Assembly (NCBI GenBank): GCA_019925095.2
Contig: CM034406.1
Coordinates: 19,744,888 to 19,808,887 of the forward strand
Direction: 5' to 3'
From: Dendrolimus kikuchii
Taxonomy: Eukaryota; Arthropoda; Insecta; Lepidoptera; Lasiocampidae
DNA length: 64,000 bases
The notes below the pieces were generated by a model. The model searched no databases. It saw only the letters and a program-made list of their open reading frames with translations, and was not told the origin of the DNA. A program made the position numbers and the translations under genes. How positions within the stretch are numbered: position 1 is the first letter of the stretch; each line of letters starts with the position of its first letter. Of this stretch, positions 19,817 to 30,154 are shown piece after piece.

Positions 19817-20184
19817 AACCTATAACACTATCAAAGGAGCAAAGGATTCATCACCCCCGCTGACGAAGTGGATGTGTTCTGATTCCCGGGACACATTCAG
19901 GCAGTTTTTGCGCTGGATCGGACTGGGCGTAACTACGTTCTGAATCTCAGCCTTTCCTACATAAAAAGCGCGAGGCACATGGGAGGAGGGTGGTTTTAGT
20001 AGGTAGTGGTTGTTGCCCGTGCAACTTCTCTGAGTCTCCACACAAGCTGGCTTGATTAGTGTTCGGATTGCCTCTTGCCAAAGGGGAAAGCCGTCATGAT
20101 CAACTATGGTCTAATCCCTTGCAAAGGACCCAGTATTGTGCGTAAATAGCATTTCCCCTGCCTTCAAAAAAAAAACCTATAACA
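19817..20184 (+). mobile_element. Retroposed element with A-tail, 11-bp TSD
   Basis: AACCTATAACA at 19817-19827 and 20174-20184; about 346 bp insert ending in A8-10. GC-richer than surroundings. No protein frame matches a LINE ORF, no pol III boxes seen, so it is either the 3' UTR of a 5'-truncated LINE or an unclassified SINE. The retroposition signature is clear. Confidence 0.8.
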
Positions 20185-20500
20185 ATTGTCCACTTCAAAC
20201 CTGATTTGAACATTTTTTTGAAAATAAATCTGCACAGCAAAGTGCTGCACGCCCTTCAAGCTCCCCCCAAATCCCCAGGGTTCTATTTTCATGGCGTTGT
20301 TTTGTAAACAAGACTGTTTACGCGCCAATTTTGCGTGATGTATAATTGACATAATGAACAGCAGCGCCCCCTTGCTGTTATTAACGCGAATGCTATTATT
20401 AGAAATGAGTATAGAAGCCTTATTTATTATTATTATGCTTAGAACTCGAGTCAGCCTTGAATCGAAGCGAAGATCAAGATTATGGCGAAAAACAGACTTA
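20185..20500. other. No gene seen
   Basis: GAAAATAAATCTGCACAGCA at 20219 resembles GAAAATAAAACTGCACAGCA at 22030. Otherwise unassigned. Confidence 0.4.
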
Positions 20501-20501
20501 C

Positions 20502-20612
20502 ATACATACATACATAACTTCACGCCAGTTCCTTTGCGGAGTAGGCACACAACACAACTCAAGGTAGTTATGGCGGCATACTCTAGACCAGGGATGGTCG
20601 CCATTCAGTCGA
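20502..20612. mobile_element. RTE-1 / SINE-A chimera
   Basis: About 40 bp of RTE-1 3' end (minus) from CATACATACATAACTTCACG to GGAGTAGGCAC joined at 20548 to the SINE-A interior ACAACACAACTCAAGGTAG through CGCCATTCAGTCG. Neither element has its own end at the join. Confidence 0.75.
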
Positions 20613-20877
20613 TCCAGTTGTAGTAGTTCGGGAGCATAAAAATTTGCTTATTCCGACACAGTTGTGCGTTTCTCCTTTATCATATCCAATACTTCTTCTT
20701 TTCTTTCCAACTTATGCTCTCCATGCGTCTCCAACACCACAATTCAAATAAAAAAAGTTATGGCGCCACATATATAATAACCGACCACACCTTTATTTCA
20801 AAAAAAACTATTTATTATAAATTTTAATTACAATTAGGTGCTCTTATGTCTACTGCTCTTACAAGACTGAAATCTAG

Positions 20878-20948
20878 AAATAAGCCTGAATGGCGCTCTG
20901 TTATTCGTGCTTACCCCGCAAGGGAACTGGCGTGAAGTTATGTATGTA
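20878..20948 (+). mobile_element. RTE-1 LINE 3' end, about 70 bp
   Basis: AATAAGCCTGAATGGCGCTC through GGAACTGGCGTGAAGTTATG and a short TATG tail. Confidence 0.8.
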
Positions 20949-21758
20949 AAATAACTCGAACACAGTATAAATCTATCACGTCTGCCAACATGAAAACAAA
21001 ATGTAGTGAATACCGTCTATATACAATTGAGAGATTTTGAATTATAATCTGTACACAATTACCACATATTAGAGATAAATATTCAAGTTTAGTTAATCAT
21101 ATTAAACTGCCTAAACACGTTTTACACAAAACGTATTTAAGATGTCTTGCATGAGGCGGTCTCCCATGATATTTAGCTAAATGTATTTATGCCGTCGGTA
21201 AAACAGCCAGATGTGTTCCGTTTCACGCGGCTATCCATATTTTCGGACAAACACACGAAATTTAGCTTTAATGTTAGTTATTTCTTGCGTAAAAAGGGAT
21301 TTTAGTTGGCCAATGTCAACTTGACATTTGAAATTTCGTTCGTTTGGTTAGGTTTACTTCGGAATTTTTGGCGGCAACCTGAAGAATGATTTTTTGCTGT
21401 GTTGTTTTATTTTCGATTTTATGGGTATTTAGCATTGAGATAAATAATTAAAGCAAATAATATACGAGTGACAATCTGTAATTGACTTTTTAATAAGTGA
21501 CAATTTCATAAAGAATAGTAAATATTAATTTATGAAAAGAGGTTACTCAACATTTTTTGTCCTTAAACGCGTTTAAGGCAGTTAAATACCCATTTTTGGA
21601 TGATTAACTTTGACAGTTCTTTAAACGTATTTACCGGTAAATTTTGCGTTGTGCAAGACGCTAATCGTATTTAAGGGTGTTGAATGCGTTTAGTGTTTCT
21701 TAAATCAATTTAAGGAATTTTAGAAGAACTGACAATGCAAAAATGAAAACGACAACTC
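20949..21758. other. No gene seen
   Basis: CGTATTTAAG occurs at 21132 and 21666 with a related CGTATTTACC at 21626, suggesting a degraded internal repeat. Confidence 0.4.
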
Positions 21759-21761
21759 ACA

Positions 21762-21935
21762 AGTAGTAGTAGTAGTAGTTGTATTCGCCACAAAGGCAGG
21801 CAAAGGAATCTAGTCCATACAGCCAATTCTGATGTTTAAGTCTTCGTATAATAGTCGCGCAGTTGTATTGTAGGCTACAACTAACGCCATTCAACGGAGT
21901 TCTTGTGAAAACTCAAAAAGCCACATTTGACTATA
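21762..21935 (-). mobile_element. SINE-like repeat P with (ACT)n tail
   Basis: AGT repeats at 21763-21779 (ACT tail on the minus strand) followed by TGTATTCGCCACAAAGGCAG, AGGAATCTAGTCC and GTTGTATTGTAGGCTACAA. A second copy is at 33923-34085 with the same microsatellite end. Confidence 0.6.
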
Positions 21936-22720
21936 CAGTTCACATTTCTCACAAAACACATAATTACTACTCAAAAACTATCAATATCCTACAACTATTT
22001 TTCATTTTAGAGAAATTTTACACATTTTTAGAAAATAAAACTGCACAGCACAACGGCTCCTTTCAGTTCCCGCCAAAAACTCTCAACTAAGAACTCACAA
22101 TCTTTGATAGTTTCAATGTGACGTTTGTAATGTCAAACGTATATTTTTTTTGTGAACTCTATGGTTTCGACACAAAACTTTCAATTGACCTCATATTTTA
22201 TTTAAAATATATTTTTCAATTAATTATAAATTGAAAGCCTTAATCATCCCGTTTCCAATGTCATCAAATTCATACAATTAAAGGGTAATGTTTTTCTATG
22301 CAGTTTTTTTAATTTTTTTATTATTATTAACATCTCTAGGGACTCGAGTTCTGTACCCGTTTTTACCACTTAATTTCTATGAAAGATTTTAGAGTCCATA
22401 CACGCTTATTGTTTATTTTTGTTACTGTGTGTGACATTAATTTAGTGATTTTTATGTTGTGGTGGATCTTAAGAATAACTTATTATATTAATTTATTCTA
22501 ATTTTAATACTAAACTTATACTAATGCAGAGTGTATCTGTTACATGCTGGTGTTGTGAGGAACTGCATGTGCAGTGTTGGGCTTATATCTATACTTATAT
22601 ATAGTCCTATCTAGTGCCATGTGTGTTTTATTTTTAAAGAGCATTTTTTTTAAAATAGACAATGGTTTTGTAATGTAGGATATTTACCCATTGCATTAAA
22701 GTCATATAAATTACAAGTTG
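21936..22720. other. No gene seen; AT-rich
   Basis: A frame at 21863-22090 overlaps repeat P and is not convincing. Confidence 0.45.
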
Positions 22721-22722
22721 GT

Positions 22723-22805
22723 TTTTATTGTACATACATAACTTCACGCCAGTTCCCTTGCGGGGTAGGAACGAACAACAGAGCGCCATTTAGGCTTTTA
22801 TTGTA
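22723..22805 (-). mobile_element. RTE-1 LINE insertion of 63 bp, 10-bp TSD
   Basis: TTTTATTGTA at 22723-22732 and 22796-22805. The insert is just tail CATACATA, ACTTCACGCCAGTTCCC... GAGCGCCATTTAGGC: the last 50 bp of the LINE. Confidence 0.9.
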
Positions 22806-23117
22806 GTTACAAGAAAATAAAGAGTCGGAAGAACAACATACAGTTTTCAAGTGTAAAGTGCCAAATAGGTGAAAGGTGCTCGTTTTGGATTCAGGTGGCG
22901 TCGCTAATTATTTGTCGGGTCGTCCCCACTCGTAATCCGACACTGATTGAAGTTTCCCATTTTCAGGTAACTTCAGGACTCGAGTTGTGGGCGGAATATT
23001 AATTTGTTATCGATTGTGAAGGATATTTCGAGTTTCGAGAGATTGTAGTGATTACTTCGTCTTCTGTCACAATTTAGAAAAAAAAAAAAATCGTTTAGTT
23101 ACATTATTCAAAGCCCT
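22806..23117. other. No gene seen
   Basis: Unassigned; a 13-A run at 23078-23090. Confidence 0.45.
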
Positions 23118-23466
23118 GATCACGTTGTTACAAGAATGGATAAGGTGAGAAATGAGTACATAAGGGGATCTTTGAAAGTTGCACCTGTGACAGAGAAATT
23201 GAGAGGAAGAAGATTAAGTTGGTATGGGCATATAATGAGGAGGGATGAAAGTCACGTGACGAAAAGAATGTTATACTACAAGATCGATGGGTACAAATTT
23301 AAAGGTAGACCAAAAAAAAGATGGATGGATTGTGTGAAGGATGACATGATGATATGCGGTGTGACAGAAGAGGTATGTCAGAATAGAAGAGTGTGGAAGG
23401 AAAAGACATATTGTGCCGACCCCAAGTAATTGGGATATGGTGAAAGAAAAGAGAGATCACGTTGTT
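23118..23466 (+). mobile_element. RTE-3 LINE, 5'-truncated, 12-bp TSD
   Basis: GATCACGTTGTT at 23118-23129 and 23455-23466. Frame 23136-23429 reads KVRNEYIRGSLKVAPVTEK, GRRLSWYGHIMRRDESHVT, GRPKKRWMDCVKDDM, RRVWKEKTYCADPK-stop: the C-terminal region of an RTE-type LINE distinct from RTE-1. 3' UTR TTGGGATATGGTGAAAGAAA. About 97 codons, intact frame, no RT core. Confidence 0.9.
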
Positions 23467-23644
23467 CATAACAGTTATGTCTGATACTTGCAGCAGCTCA
23501 GAAGGGTTTATGGTAATAAGAAAACAGCAAGTGGACACTAGACTTACCATCAGAGAACCTCACAGCTTAAATAGAATGAAGAATGAAAGAATTTGTTTGC
23601 TAGCAAAGCGACACTACAAGGATGTATAAATAATTTATACATAT

Positions 23645-24559
23645 ATTTTTATTAGGCATGGGCCGAATGTGGTTTGAACCGAATACGAATTTCGGCCGAA
23701 AATTCGGTTAAAACAAAAAATTCGGCCGAACTTCGGTTTGATTTCGCCACGCTTTCTCAAGAGCAACGTGACCTGTAGATAATGTCAACTTGGTAACACC
23801 GAATTTTTGCCTTTTTTTACACCATAACCTACCTTGGGTACATTTTAAGTATGAGTAGGTGGATAAAAGAATAGATTTTTAGACCATTGATTGAAAAATC
23901 ACCATTTCATAATTCTAAATTCATAATGTTTAATTCGTAAAAAGTGATGCCAATCAAAATTAAAGTTATAATTGCTGATGTCTCTTAGACGTGTTTTTTT
24001 TTTTTAATTTAAGTTACACATTATAATGTCAAGAGCCTTAAGAATAGACCAGCGTGCATGACAAGAGTTATGAATGTCAAAGAAGCAAGTGAGGCGTGTA
24101 AGAATAAGCCTAAATGGCGCTCTGTTGTTCGTGCCTACCCCGCAAGGGAACTGGCGTGAAGTTATGTGTGTATGTATGTATTATAATTAAGCAGTTGCAC
24201 TACTTACTGATGTTTCTTAGAGGAATAATAGGTTTATTTTATTTTTGTTTTAATTTGATGTCTATTTAATTAGGCAAAGACTCAATCAAGAACTAATTTT
24301 ATTTGTTTTTTATCATATTGCACGTTAAGATTTACATGTTCCGAACTAAAATAAATTATCTTTAGTATATAGATGCCAATTTTTATATTATGCTTATGAC
24401 AGATATGATTTCTATTAACTTCAGTGAGAATAGTGCAAGTAGGTATTTTACTTTTTCCTTGCACCGAATGTTCGGCATTTAAACCGAATTTCGGTTCAAG
24501 CTGACGAAATTCGGTCAAACCGAATGTAAAATGAATTTCGGCCCATGCCTAATTTTTAT
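23645..24559. mobile_element. Non-autonomous hAT element, 8-bp TSD
   Basis: TIR TAGGCATGGGCCGAA (23653-23667) and its complement TTCGGCCCATGCCTA (24537-24551), flanked by ATTTTTAT (23645-23652, 24552-24559). TAGGC-type ends plus an 8-bp TSD fit hAT. Subterminal regions hold repeated TTCGGCCGAA / ACCGAAT motifs, as expected for transposase-binding sites. About 740 bp after removing the RTE-1 insertion; no transposase frame. Confidence 0.85.
24020..24187 (+). mobile_element. RTE-1 LINE inside the hAT element, 8-bp TSD
   Basis: ATTATAAT at 24020-24027 and 24180-24187. Insert starts GTCAAGAGCCTTAAGAATAG and ends in GTGTGTATGTATG. Younger than the hAT. Confidence 0.85.
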
Positions 24560-24751
24560 GATGAAATTCGATATGTTGTACACCACATTTCCTACTAATG
24601 AGGTCGGCAACTCAGCATAAAGCTGTGTTGGAGACAAGTAACAGAAAGTAACTAAGTAACAGTAAATGTAGTAAGAAAGTAACACAGTATTATAACACAG
24701 TACATAATCCTCTATAATAAGTAAAATGGAACATATATACGTAAACAGAAC

Positions 24752-24885
24752 TATAATACATACATACATACATACATAATTTCACGCCAGTTCCCTTGCG
24801 GGGTAGGCACGAGCAACAGAGCGCCATTCAGGCTTATTCTTACACACCTCACTTGCTTCTTTGACATTCATAGCTTTTGTCATGC
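24752..24885 (-). mobile_element. RTE-1 LINE, truncated
   Basis: CATA repeats (24758-24775), ATTTCACGCCAGTTCCCTT to TTTTGTCATGCAC. No TSD detected. Confidence 0.85.
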
Positions 24886-24939
24886 ACCAATAAAACAAGC
24901 GCTAATCAGAGAATATATTTTTATTTATTGTGTGATTTA

Positions 24940-25251
24940 CGAAAATTGCTCGGACGGAGGAGTATGAAATTTCGCACTTATAGTTTATATAGAGAAGGAC
25001 TGCAGAATGCTATTTTTTTTTAAATTATGCATAAAAAATATATTAAATCAATAAAAAAACATTCCACACATTACCATGTATATTTCATATATACTCTTTT
25101 GTTTATTGTTAAAGTCAAATTAACAGTGTAAGCTTTGGCGAAATCTGTGATTATGGAAGTATAGTGTTTGACAACAGAACCTTAATAATGTTCAAACTTA
25201 CAATTTTGAATTAATTATTATGGTCGAATTTCGACCACGGGCGACCATTAG
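24940..25251 (+). mobile_element. Helitron-like element I, nearly complete
   Basis: TTTACGAAAATTGCTCGGAC to hairpin GGTCGAATTTCGACC (25222-25236) and ending CCATTAG rather than CACTAG. Serves as the empty-site reference for the Helitron C insertion at 1569. The 5' start is uncertain. Confidence 0.7.
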
Positions 25252-25289
25252 TTAAACCATAATATGCGTGCGTGTGTGCCTGTGTATTT

Positions 25290-25323
25290 TTTAATGACGC
25301 CCAGCAAAGTGGACACGGGTCTG

Positions 25324-25369
<46 letters not shown>

Positions 25370-25403
25370 CAGACCCGTGTCCACTTTGCTGGGCGTCATT
25401 AAA
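25290..25403. repeat. 114-bp perfect palindrome with TA core
   Basis: Left arm 25290-25324 (TTTAATGACGCCC ... GGGTCTGC), core of 44 bp TA repeats, right arm 25369-25403, its exact complement. It abuts the 5' end of the RTE-1 copy at 25404. Confidence 0.9.
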
Positions 25404-25717
25404 GGTCGGGGTGAAGGTAAGGAAAAGAATGCTCCGGTGGTTCGGGCATGTGGAAAGAATGCATGATGAAAGAATGACTAAACAGATATACAATGCAAAA
25501 GTGGATGGATGCAGAAGTCGTGGAAGGCCACGACACACCTTCCATGATCAAATTGATCGCGTACTAGCAGAAGGTGATGTCAGGAGCCTTAAGAACAGAC
25601 GAGCTTGCATGACAAGAGTTATGAATGTCAAAGAGGCAAGTGAGGTGTGTAAGAATAAGCCTAAATGGCACTCTGTTCTTCGAGCCTACCCCACAAGGGA
25701 ACTGGCGTGAAGTTATG

Positions 25718-25722
<5 letters not shown>
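25404..25722 (+). mobile_element. RTE-1 LINE, 5'-truncated
   Basis: Starts GGTCGGGGTGAAGGTAAGG; RMLRWFGHVERMHDERMTK through RAYPTRELA-stop; TATG tail merges into the TA array at 25722. Confidence 0.88.

Positions 25723-25782
<60 letters not shown>
25722..25782. repeat. (TA)n microsatellite
   Basis: About 60 bp of TA immediately after the RTE-1 tail. Confidence 0.95.
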
Positions 25783-25786
<4 letters not shown>

Positions 25787-26202
25787 AAATTCTCGTGTCG
25801 CGGTGTTTGTTCCCAAACTCCTCCGAAACGGCTGAACCGATTTGTATGAAATTTTATGTGCATATCAGGTAGATTTGAGAATCGGCCAACATCTATTTTT
25901 CATACCCCTAAATGATAAGTGTGACCCACCCCTGAATATATTTTTTAATTTTTTTGTCAAAATTTCTTATTTTTATTTTACTATGATTTAGCATTGAAAA
26001 ATACATACAACCTTAACTTTTCATCCTTCTACCACCAACCCGTATTTTTTAATAGCGATATAAGTACTTTAATAATTTTCTACTCTGTTTGTTCAAGTTG
26101 ATTCTAGTTTAGATTAACTATTGGTGCCGGTAGATGGCGCTGTAATCGGGTTATAGATTTTTATTTTTTAAAGGCAGAACAACGTCTGCCGGGCACAGCT
26201 AG
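25783..26202 (+). mobile_element. Helitron-like element D
   Basis: Ends GCAGAACAACGTCTGCCGGGCACAGCTAG-type: hairpin GCAGA/TCTGC then CTAG (26199-26202) and T. Carries GGTAGATGGCGCTGT (26130-26144), a CTCF-like core. The 5' end next to the TA array is a best guess. Confidence 0.6.
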
Positions 26203-26555
26203 TTTATGTATATATAATATTAATAGTTTTTAAATGGTATAGAATTAAAGTTCATTTATTTTTTGTGCTGTGATGAAAGATGTCTTTGAATGTACTTGCT
26301 AGGTTTTGCAATTGTACAGCTAAATTATCCATATACTTTATTATAGAATAAATTTCACATTAAACAGCAATGCTTTAAGTGTTATTATGTTGGCACCGAA
26401 TACCTGGCAACACAGAAGTTAATATTTAATTTACACAGTTCCGTCTGTACATCAAACAGCTTTACCGCACCATTGTTTGGATACATGTGTGTTTGTACAT
26501 ACAGGTAAATTAGCATCGAAACGTTAAAACGTTTGTAGCAGTGTACGGTCAGCAC

Positions 26556-26559
<4 letters not shown>
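26203..26559. other. No gene seen; AT-rich
   Basis: Unassigned. Confidence 0.45.
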
Positions 26560-26595
<36 letters not shown>

Positions 26596-26623
26596 TCATA
26601 TATATATATATATATATATATAT
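26560..26623. repeat. Two (TA)n arrays around CATTC
   Basis: About 32 bp and 26 bp of TA split by CATTCA. Confidence 0.95.
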
Positions 26624-27596
26624 CGACGAACGTCCAGGTTAATTTTCCATGTCAATAAATCAACTGTTTGTACCTCGCACACTATTAAATTTACAGAGCA
26701 CTTCTAATTATCTAAAAGTTATTTCTAATAAATCCAAAACAAGAACGGTACTTGTTTCCTTCTAATGTTCAGATAAAAACATCCCCTCTTTTTCCCTTCA
26801 TCCTTCAAAATCAACTGACATTTCGTAAGTCAAGTTAATGTCATAATCAATTGACATTTTATACGTCAAGTGAAATAATATTTTAGACGTAATAATTAAC
26901 ATTTTAGATAAACCCATATCAGATATTACTTTAAGGGAATTCTTACAATTACATCTTCAATATTTAACAAATGCAGCAAACTGCGACATATGTATTTATT
27001 TACATAGACATAGATATTAAAATAAGAAATATTAATATTAAACATAATTTTTAATACTAAATTGTTGCTCCCTGTTTTGACAAATGACATTTGCTTTCTG
27101 ATAGCACCTTTCCGATGGAAGTCAATGATATTCCGGTTCATTTAGCAATTAATTGAGCAGGAGTCATAATACTGCTCGGATTGTAATTGTACTCCTTTTT
27201 GAAATATTTGTACAAAGTATACAATACTTTCGTTTGAGAAGACAAAAGCTTACCTCGACCACGTTTCAACATCGGTACCATGTTTTAATTAACAAATTCA
27301 ATATCCAATAACAACAATTAGCAACAAATAATAACACTGAACAATCAGTAACAAGAATGAACCACAAATAAAATCAATTAATTCATTAATTATGAAACAA
27401 TTAACAATGCAATTAATTGGTATTTATGTGACTTTCATCATTGACTTTAGTTTTTTAATATATTTTCTTCTTAAAAATTTAACGAACCTCTTTTTGCTGA
27501 CTGTACAACGTATTTTAAATTTCAAGTTATTCCTGTAAATATACAAATACTACTACTACAAACGAAAAAACTTCTCTTCTCGAAGCTAATTTACAT
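26624..27596. other. No gene seen; AT-rich
   Basis: A 71-codon frame on the minus strand (26926-27141) shows no known pattern. Unassigned. Confidence 0.45.
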
Positions 27597-27836
27597 ATAT
27601 ATATACGTACATACATATATACAGACATAACTTCACGCCAGTTCCCTTGCGGGGTAGGCACGAACAACAGAGCGCTATTCAGGCTTGTTCTTACACACCT
27701 CACTCGCTTCTTTGGCACTCATAGCTCTTGTCATGCACGCTCGTCTGTTCTTAAGGCTCCTGACATCACCTTCTGCTAGTACACGATCAATTTGATCATG
27801 GAAGGTGTGTCGTGTATATATATATATATATACGTA
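27597..27836 (-). mobile_element. RTE-1 LINE in a TA-rich target, 13-bp TSD
   Basis: ATATATATACGTA at 27597-27609 and 27824-27836. Insert from ACATACATATATACAGACA to GTGTGTCGTG. Low-complexity TSD, but the CGTA end makes it specific. Confidence 0.82.
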
Positions 27837-27945
27837 GTTTATTTATATTGGAAGGTATGCAAAATATACGTATATGATATAAAGGCACTGTATCATTGTT
27901 GGCAACACACCTAATGATTGGCACCCAGGCTATTTATGCAAGATT

Positions 27946-28218
27946 TTTTTTATTTTGTTTTTATTGCAGGAGTTCAGCAGACAGGCAGACGGCCCACTTG
28001 ATGGAAAGCGGTTACCATCGCCTATGGACATTTGCAACACCAAAGGTGCTACAAATGCGCTGCTGCTCTCTTAAGGGAGACTGGAACCTGGTCACTAATG
28101 CCGGAACACAACTCAAGGTTGTTATGGCGACGTACTTTAGACCAGGGGTGGTGGCCATCCAGTCGGGCAAATGCCCTACCACCTGGCTGTGGGTTGTTTG
28201 GTCGCCTGCACGGATAAA
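27946..28218 (-). mobile_element. SINE-A, internally deleted
   Basis: GTCGCCT is joined to GCACGGATAAAAG, dropping about 50 bp between two CCT/CCTGC positions. AAGATT flanks both sides (27939-27944 and 28218-28223), a possible TSD. Confidence 0.85.
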
Positions 28219-28547
28219 AGATTAGATAGTAAAAAATCTTAATATTTATTTTTATTTTGCAGCTATTATTATAATATTATTATTCTATGGGTAGATATTA
28301 AAAATAATATTAAGATTTATTAAGATTTTGAATAAGATAATAATGTAAGGTGCAGGTGGTGTACTCAATGAAAAACCCCTTTAATAAGGACTGTATTTAT
28401 TATAGGCGCTTACAACAGCAATAGGTATGATTAGCAGGACTGTACTAAACGGCACGTTAAAGCAATCATCACTAGTTAGCACTAGAACCAGGATGTTCCT
28501 CTGAACGCTGATAGTACTAATTGTTTCGATTTTAGCGATCAATACTA
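28219..28547. other. No gene seen; AT-rich
   Basis: Unassigned. Confidence 0.45.
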
Positions 28548-28550
28548 TTT

Positions 28551-28842
28551 TTATTGCAGAAGATCAGCAGACAGGCAGACGGCCCACTTGATGGAAAGCG
28601 GTTACCATCGCCTATGGACATTTGCAACAGCAAAGTTGCTACAAATGCGCTGCTGCTCTCTTAAGGGAGACTGGAACCTGGTCACTAATGCCGGAACACA
28701 ACTCAAGGTTGTTATGGCGACATACTTTAGACCAGGGGTGGTGGCCATCCAGTCGGGCAAATGCCCTACCACCTGGCTGTGGGTTGTTAAGTCGCCTCTT
28801 ACGACAGACCGCCCGGCCGCAGGAAATTGTATTCTTCCTCCA
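28551..28842 (-). mobile_element. SINE-A, 5'-truncated
   Basis: TTTTTATTGCAGAAGATCAGC to GGAAATTGTATTCTTCCTCC; the last about 20 bp of the 5' end are replaced by Jockey-type LINE DNA. Confidence 0.85.
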
Positions 28843-30154
28843 AGGATATTTGCACTAATCAAGCACATCGATATTCACAAGATCCACGATGGTCACGCTG
28901 AGAGTCCAAATGGCTGTAGAGTCTTCCGCATGCTTCCTGGTCTTCCTTTACTTCTCTTGTGTGTATAACTTGATTCGGAAACTGGTTGTATACTTGACCA
29001 ACTGACCATTGATCATGGCAGTGGCTCGCATCATCAAGGGTCATCGTCTCTGCCTTGTGGTGGCAGCGCCGGTAAAGGGGCTTCGAGTTGTGACTCTTTG
29101 CCCCGGTCCATTCGCGGGGGGCAACTACCCCCTGGTGACGGGGTACGGGAGCCGCCAGACACATAGGGGTATGTCGGCGGCTCGCGTCGGCCAATCAGCG
29201 GCATTCGGTGGCCTTTCTGCGGCATTGTTGAGATTTTCGCGACCTCTCAAACATCGCCCTGATCCCGGCGGATGAGTGCACGGGGGGTCGGTAGCCATCT
29301 TGGTGTCTCGTGATCTGGTGGTTGCGCGTGTAGGGGAGCAATCCCGTGGAGGTGTGTGTGGCGGTCGTTGTCGGCGCGGTCGAAAATCCGACGCGCTGAC
29401 ATCACCACGAATTCCTCGTCACTGGGAATGCTCAAGTCGCGGGCGATCACGTCGTTCCTTACGAACCCACCCGCGCCCGTATAAATCCGCAAGGCGATGT
29501 TCTGCTGCGTCTGCAGCAGTTTCTTCCTGGTAGCCGAACACAGCGCATACCACGCTGATGCTGCGTAAGTCAGCCTCGACCGGAGATAGGTCTTGTAAAC
29601 CCCGATTTTCGTCCTCAGAGGCAAACTGGAAGATAGGACCTTGGCTGTGCGAGTCTGAGTGACTGCGTGGTCCACCTGTGGGCCCATGCTCAACGACCTT
29701 TCGATATGCACTCCGGGGTATTTGACCGAGGTCTTCCACTCAATCTCCTGGCCTCGAAGCTGTAGTCGGTCAGGCATAGCGTGCCGGCGGGCGACCGGTA
29801 GTGCGGCGGTCTTCCCCACATTGACCGCCATGCGCCACTTGTCGACGCCGGTAAAATGTCCAACATGCGCTGCATTCGGCGAGCTGCTATAACTGGACTG
29901 CGTACAACGCCAGCATGACGTTCCTCGCCCCGGGGGCTAGGGAACCCTCGAGTGTTGGGACGTCGTCCGTGTCCAGGCCGTATAACGCTGGCGAGAGACA
30001 GCTGCCTTGGGGAACACCCATGCCGATGGCTCGCACCGCACTCGTTAAGCTACTAATACTTTTAAGCAGACGCTTAGCTGCTAATCGAGCTAGCTACACA
30101 CTCGCGGTAAGCGGGATATGGGAATTCCGGGGGTGATTCTATCCGCAACAAATA
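28843..30154 (-). mobile_element. Jockey-type LINE fragment
   Basis: GC-rich block (coding 29247 upward, 3' UTR 28960-29246). At 30001-30018 the minus strand reads GVPQGS(C)LSP, the RT motif before the active site. The following LALYA is not followed by DD (29890-29925): a deletion/frameshift has removed the catalytic pair. The upstream edge meets the TSD of the R1-type LINE. Confidence 0.75.
29247..29831 (-). pseudogene. Jockey-type RT thumb and C-terminal frame
   Basis: 194-codon open frame: AVNVGKTAALPVARR, QEIEWKTSVKYPGVHIERS, AKVLSSSLPLRTKIGVYK, TYLRSRLTYAASAWYALC, LLQTQQNIALRIYTGAGGF, RNDVIARDLSIPSDEEFV. Typical of the region after the YADD box in Jockey-clade LINEs (IEWKxSVKYLGVxID; YKTYLRSRLTYAAxAWxxL). 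Ends DQGDV-stop. The coding frame is well preserved although the active site upstream is broken. Confidence 0.85.

Noticed and set aside
23078..23090. A13 run as an A-tail of a retroposon
   Set aside because: No TSD around it and no upstream element recognised.
25264..25710. A 148-codon frame running through the TA array into RTE-1
   Set aside because: The N-terminal half is poly Tyr-Ile from the TA repeat; only the LINE part is meaningful.
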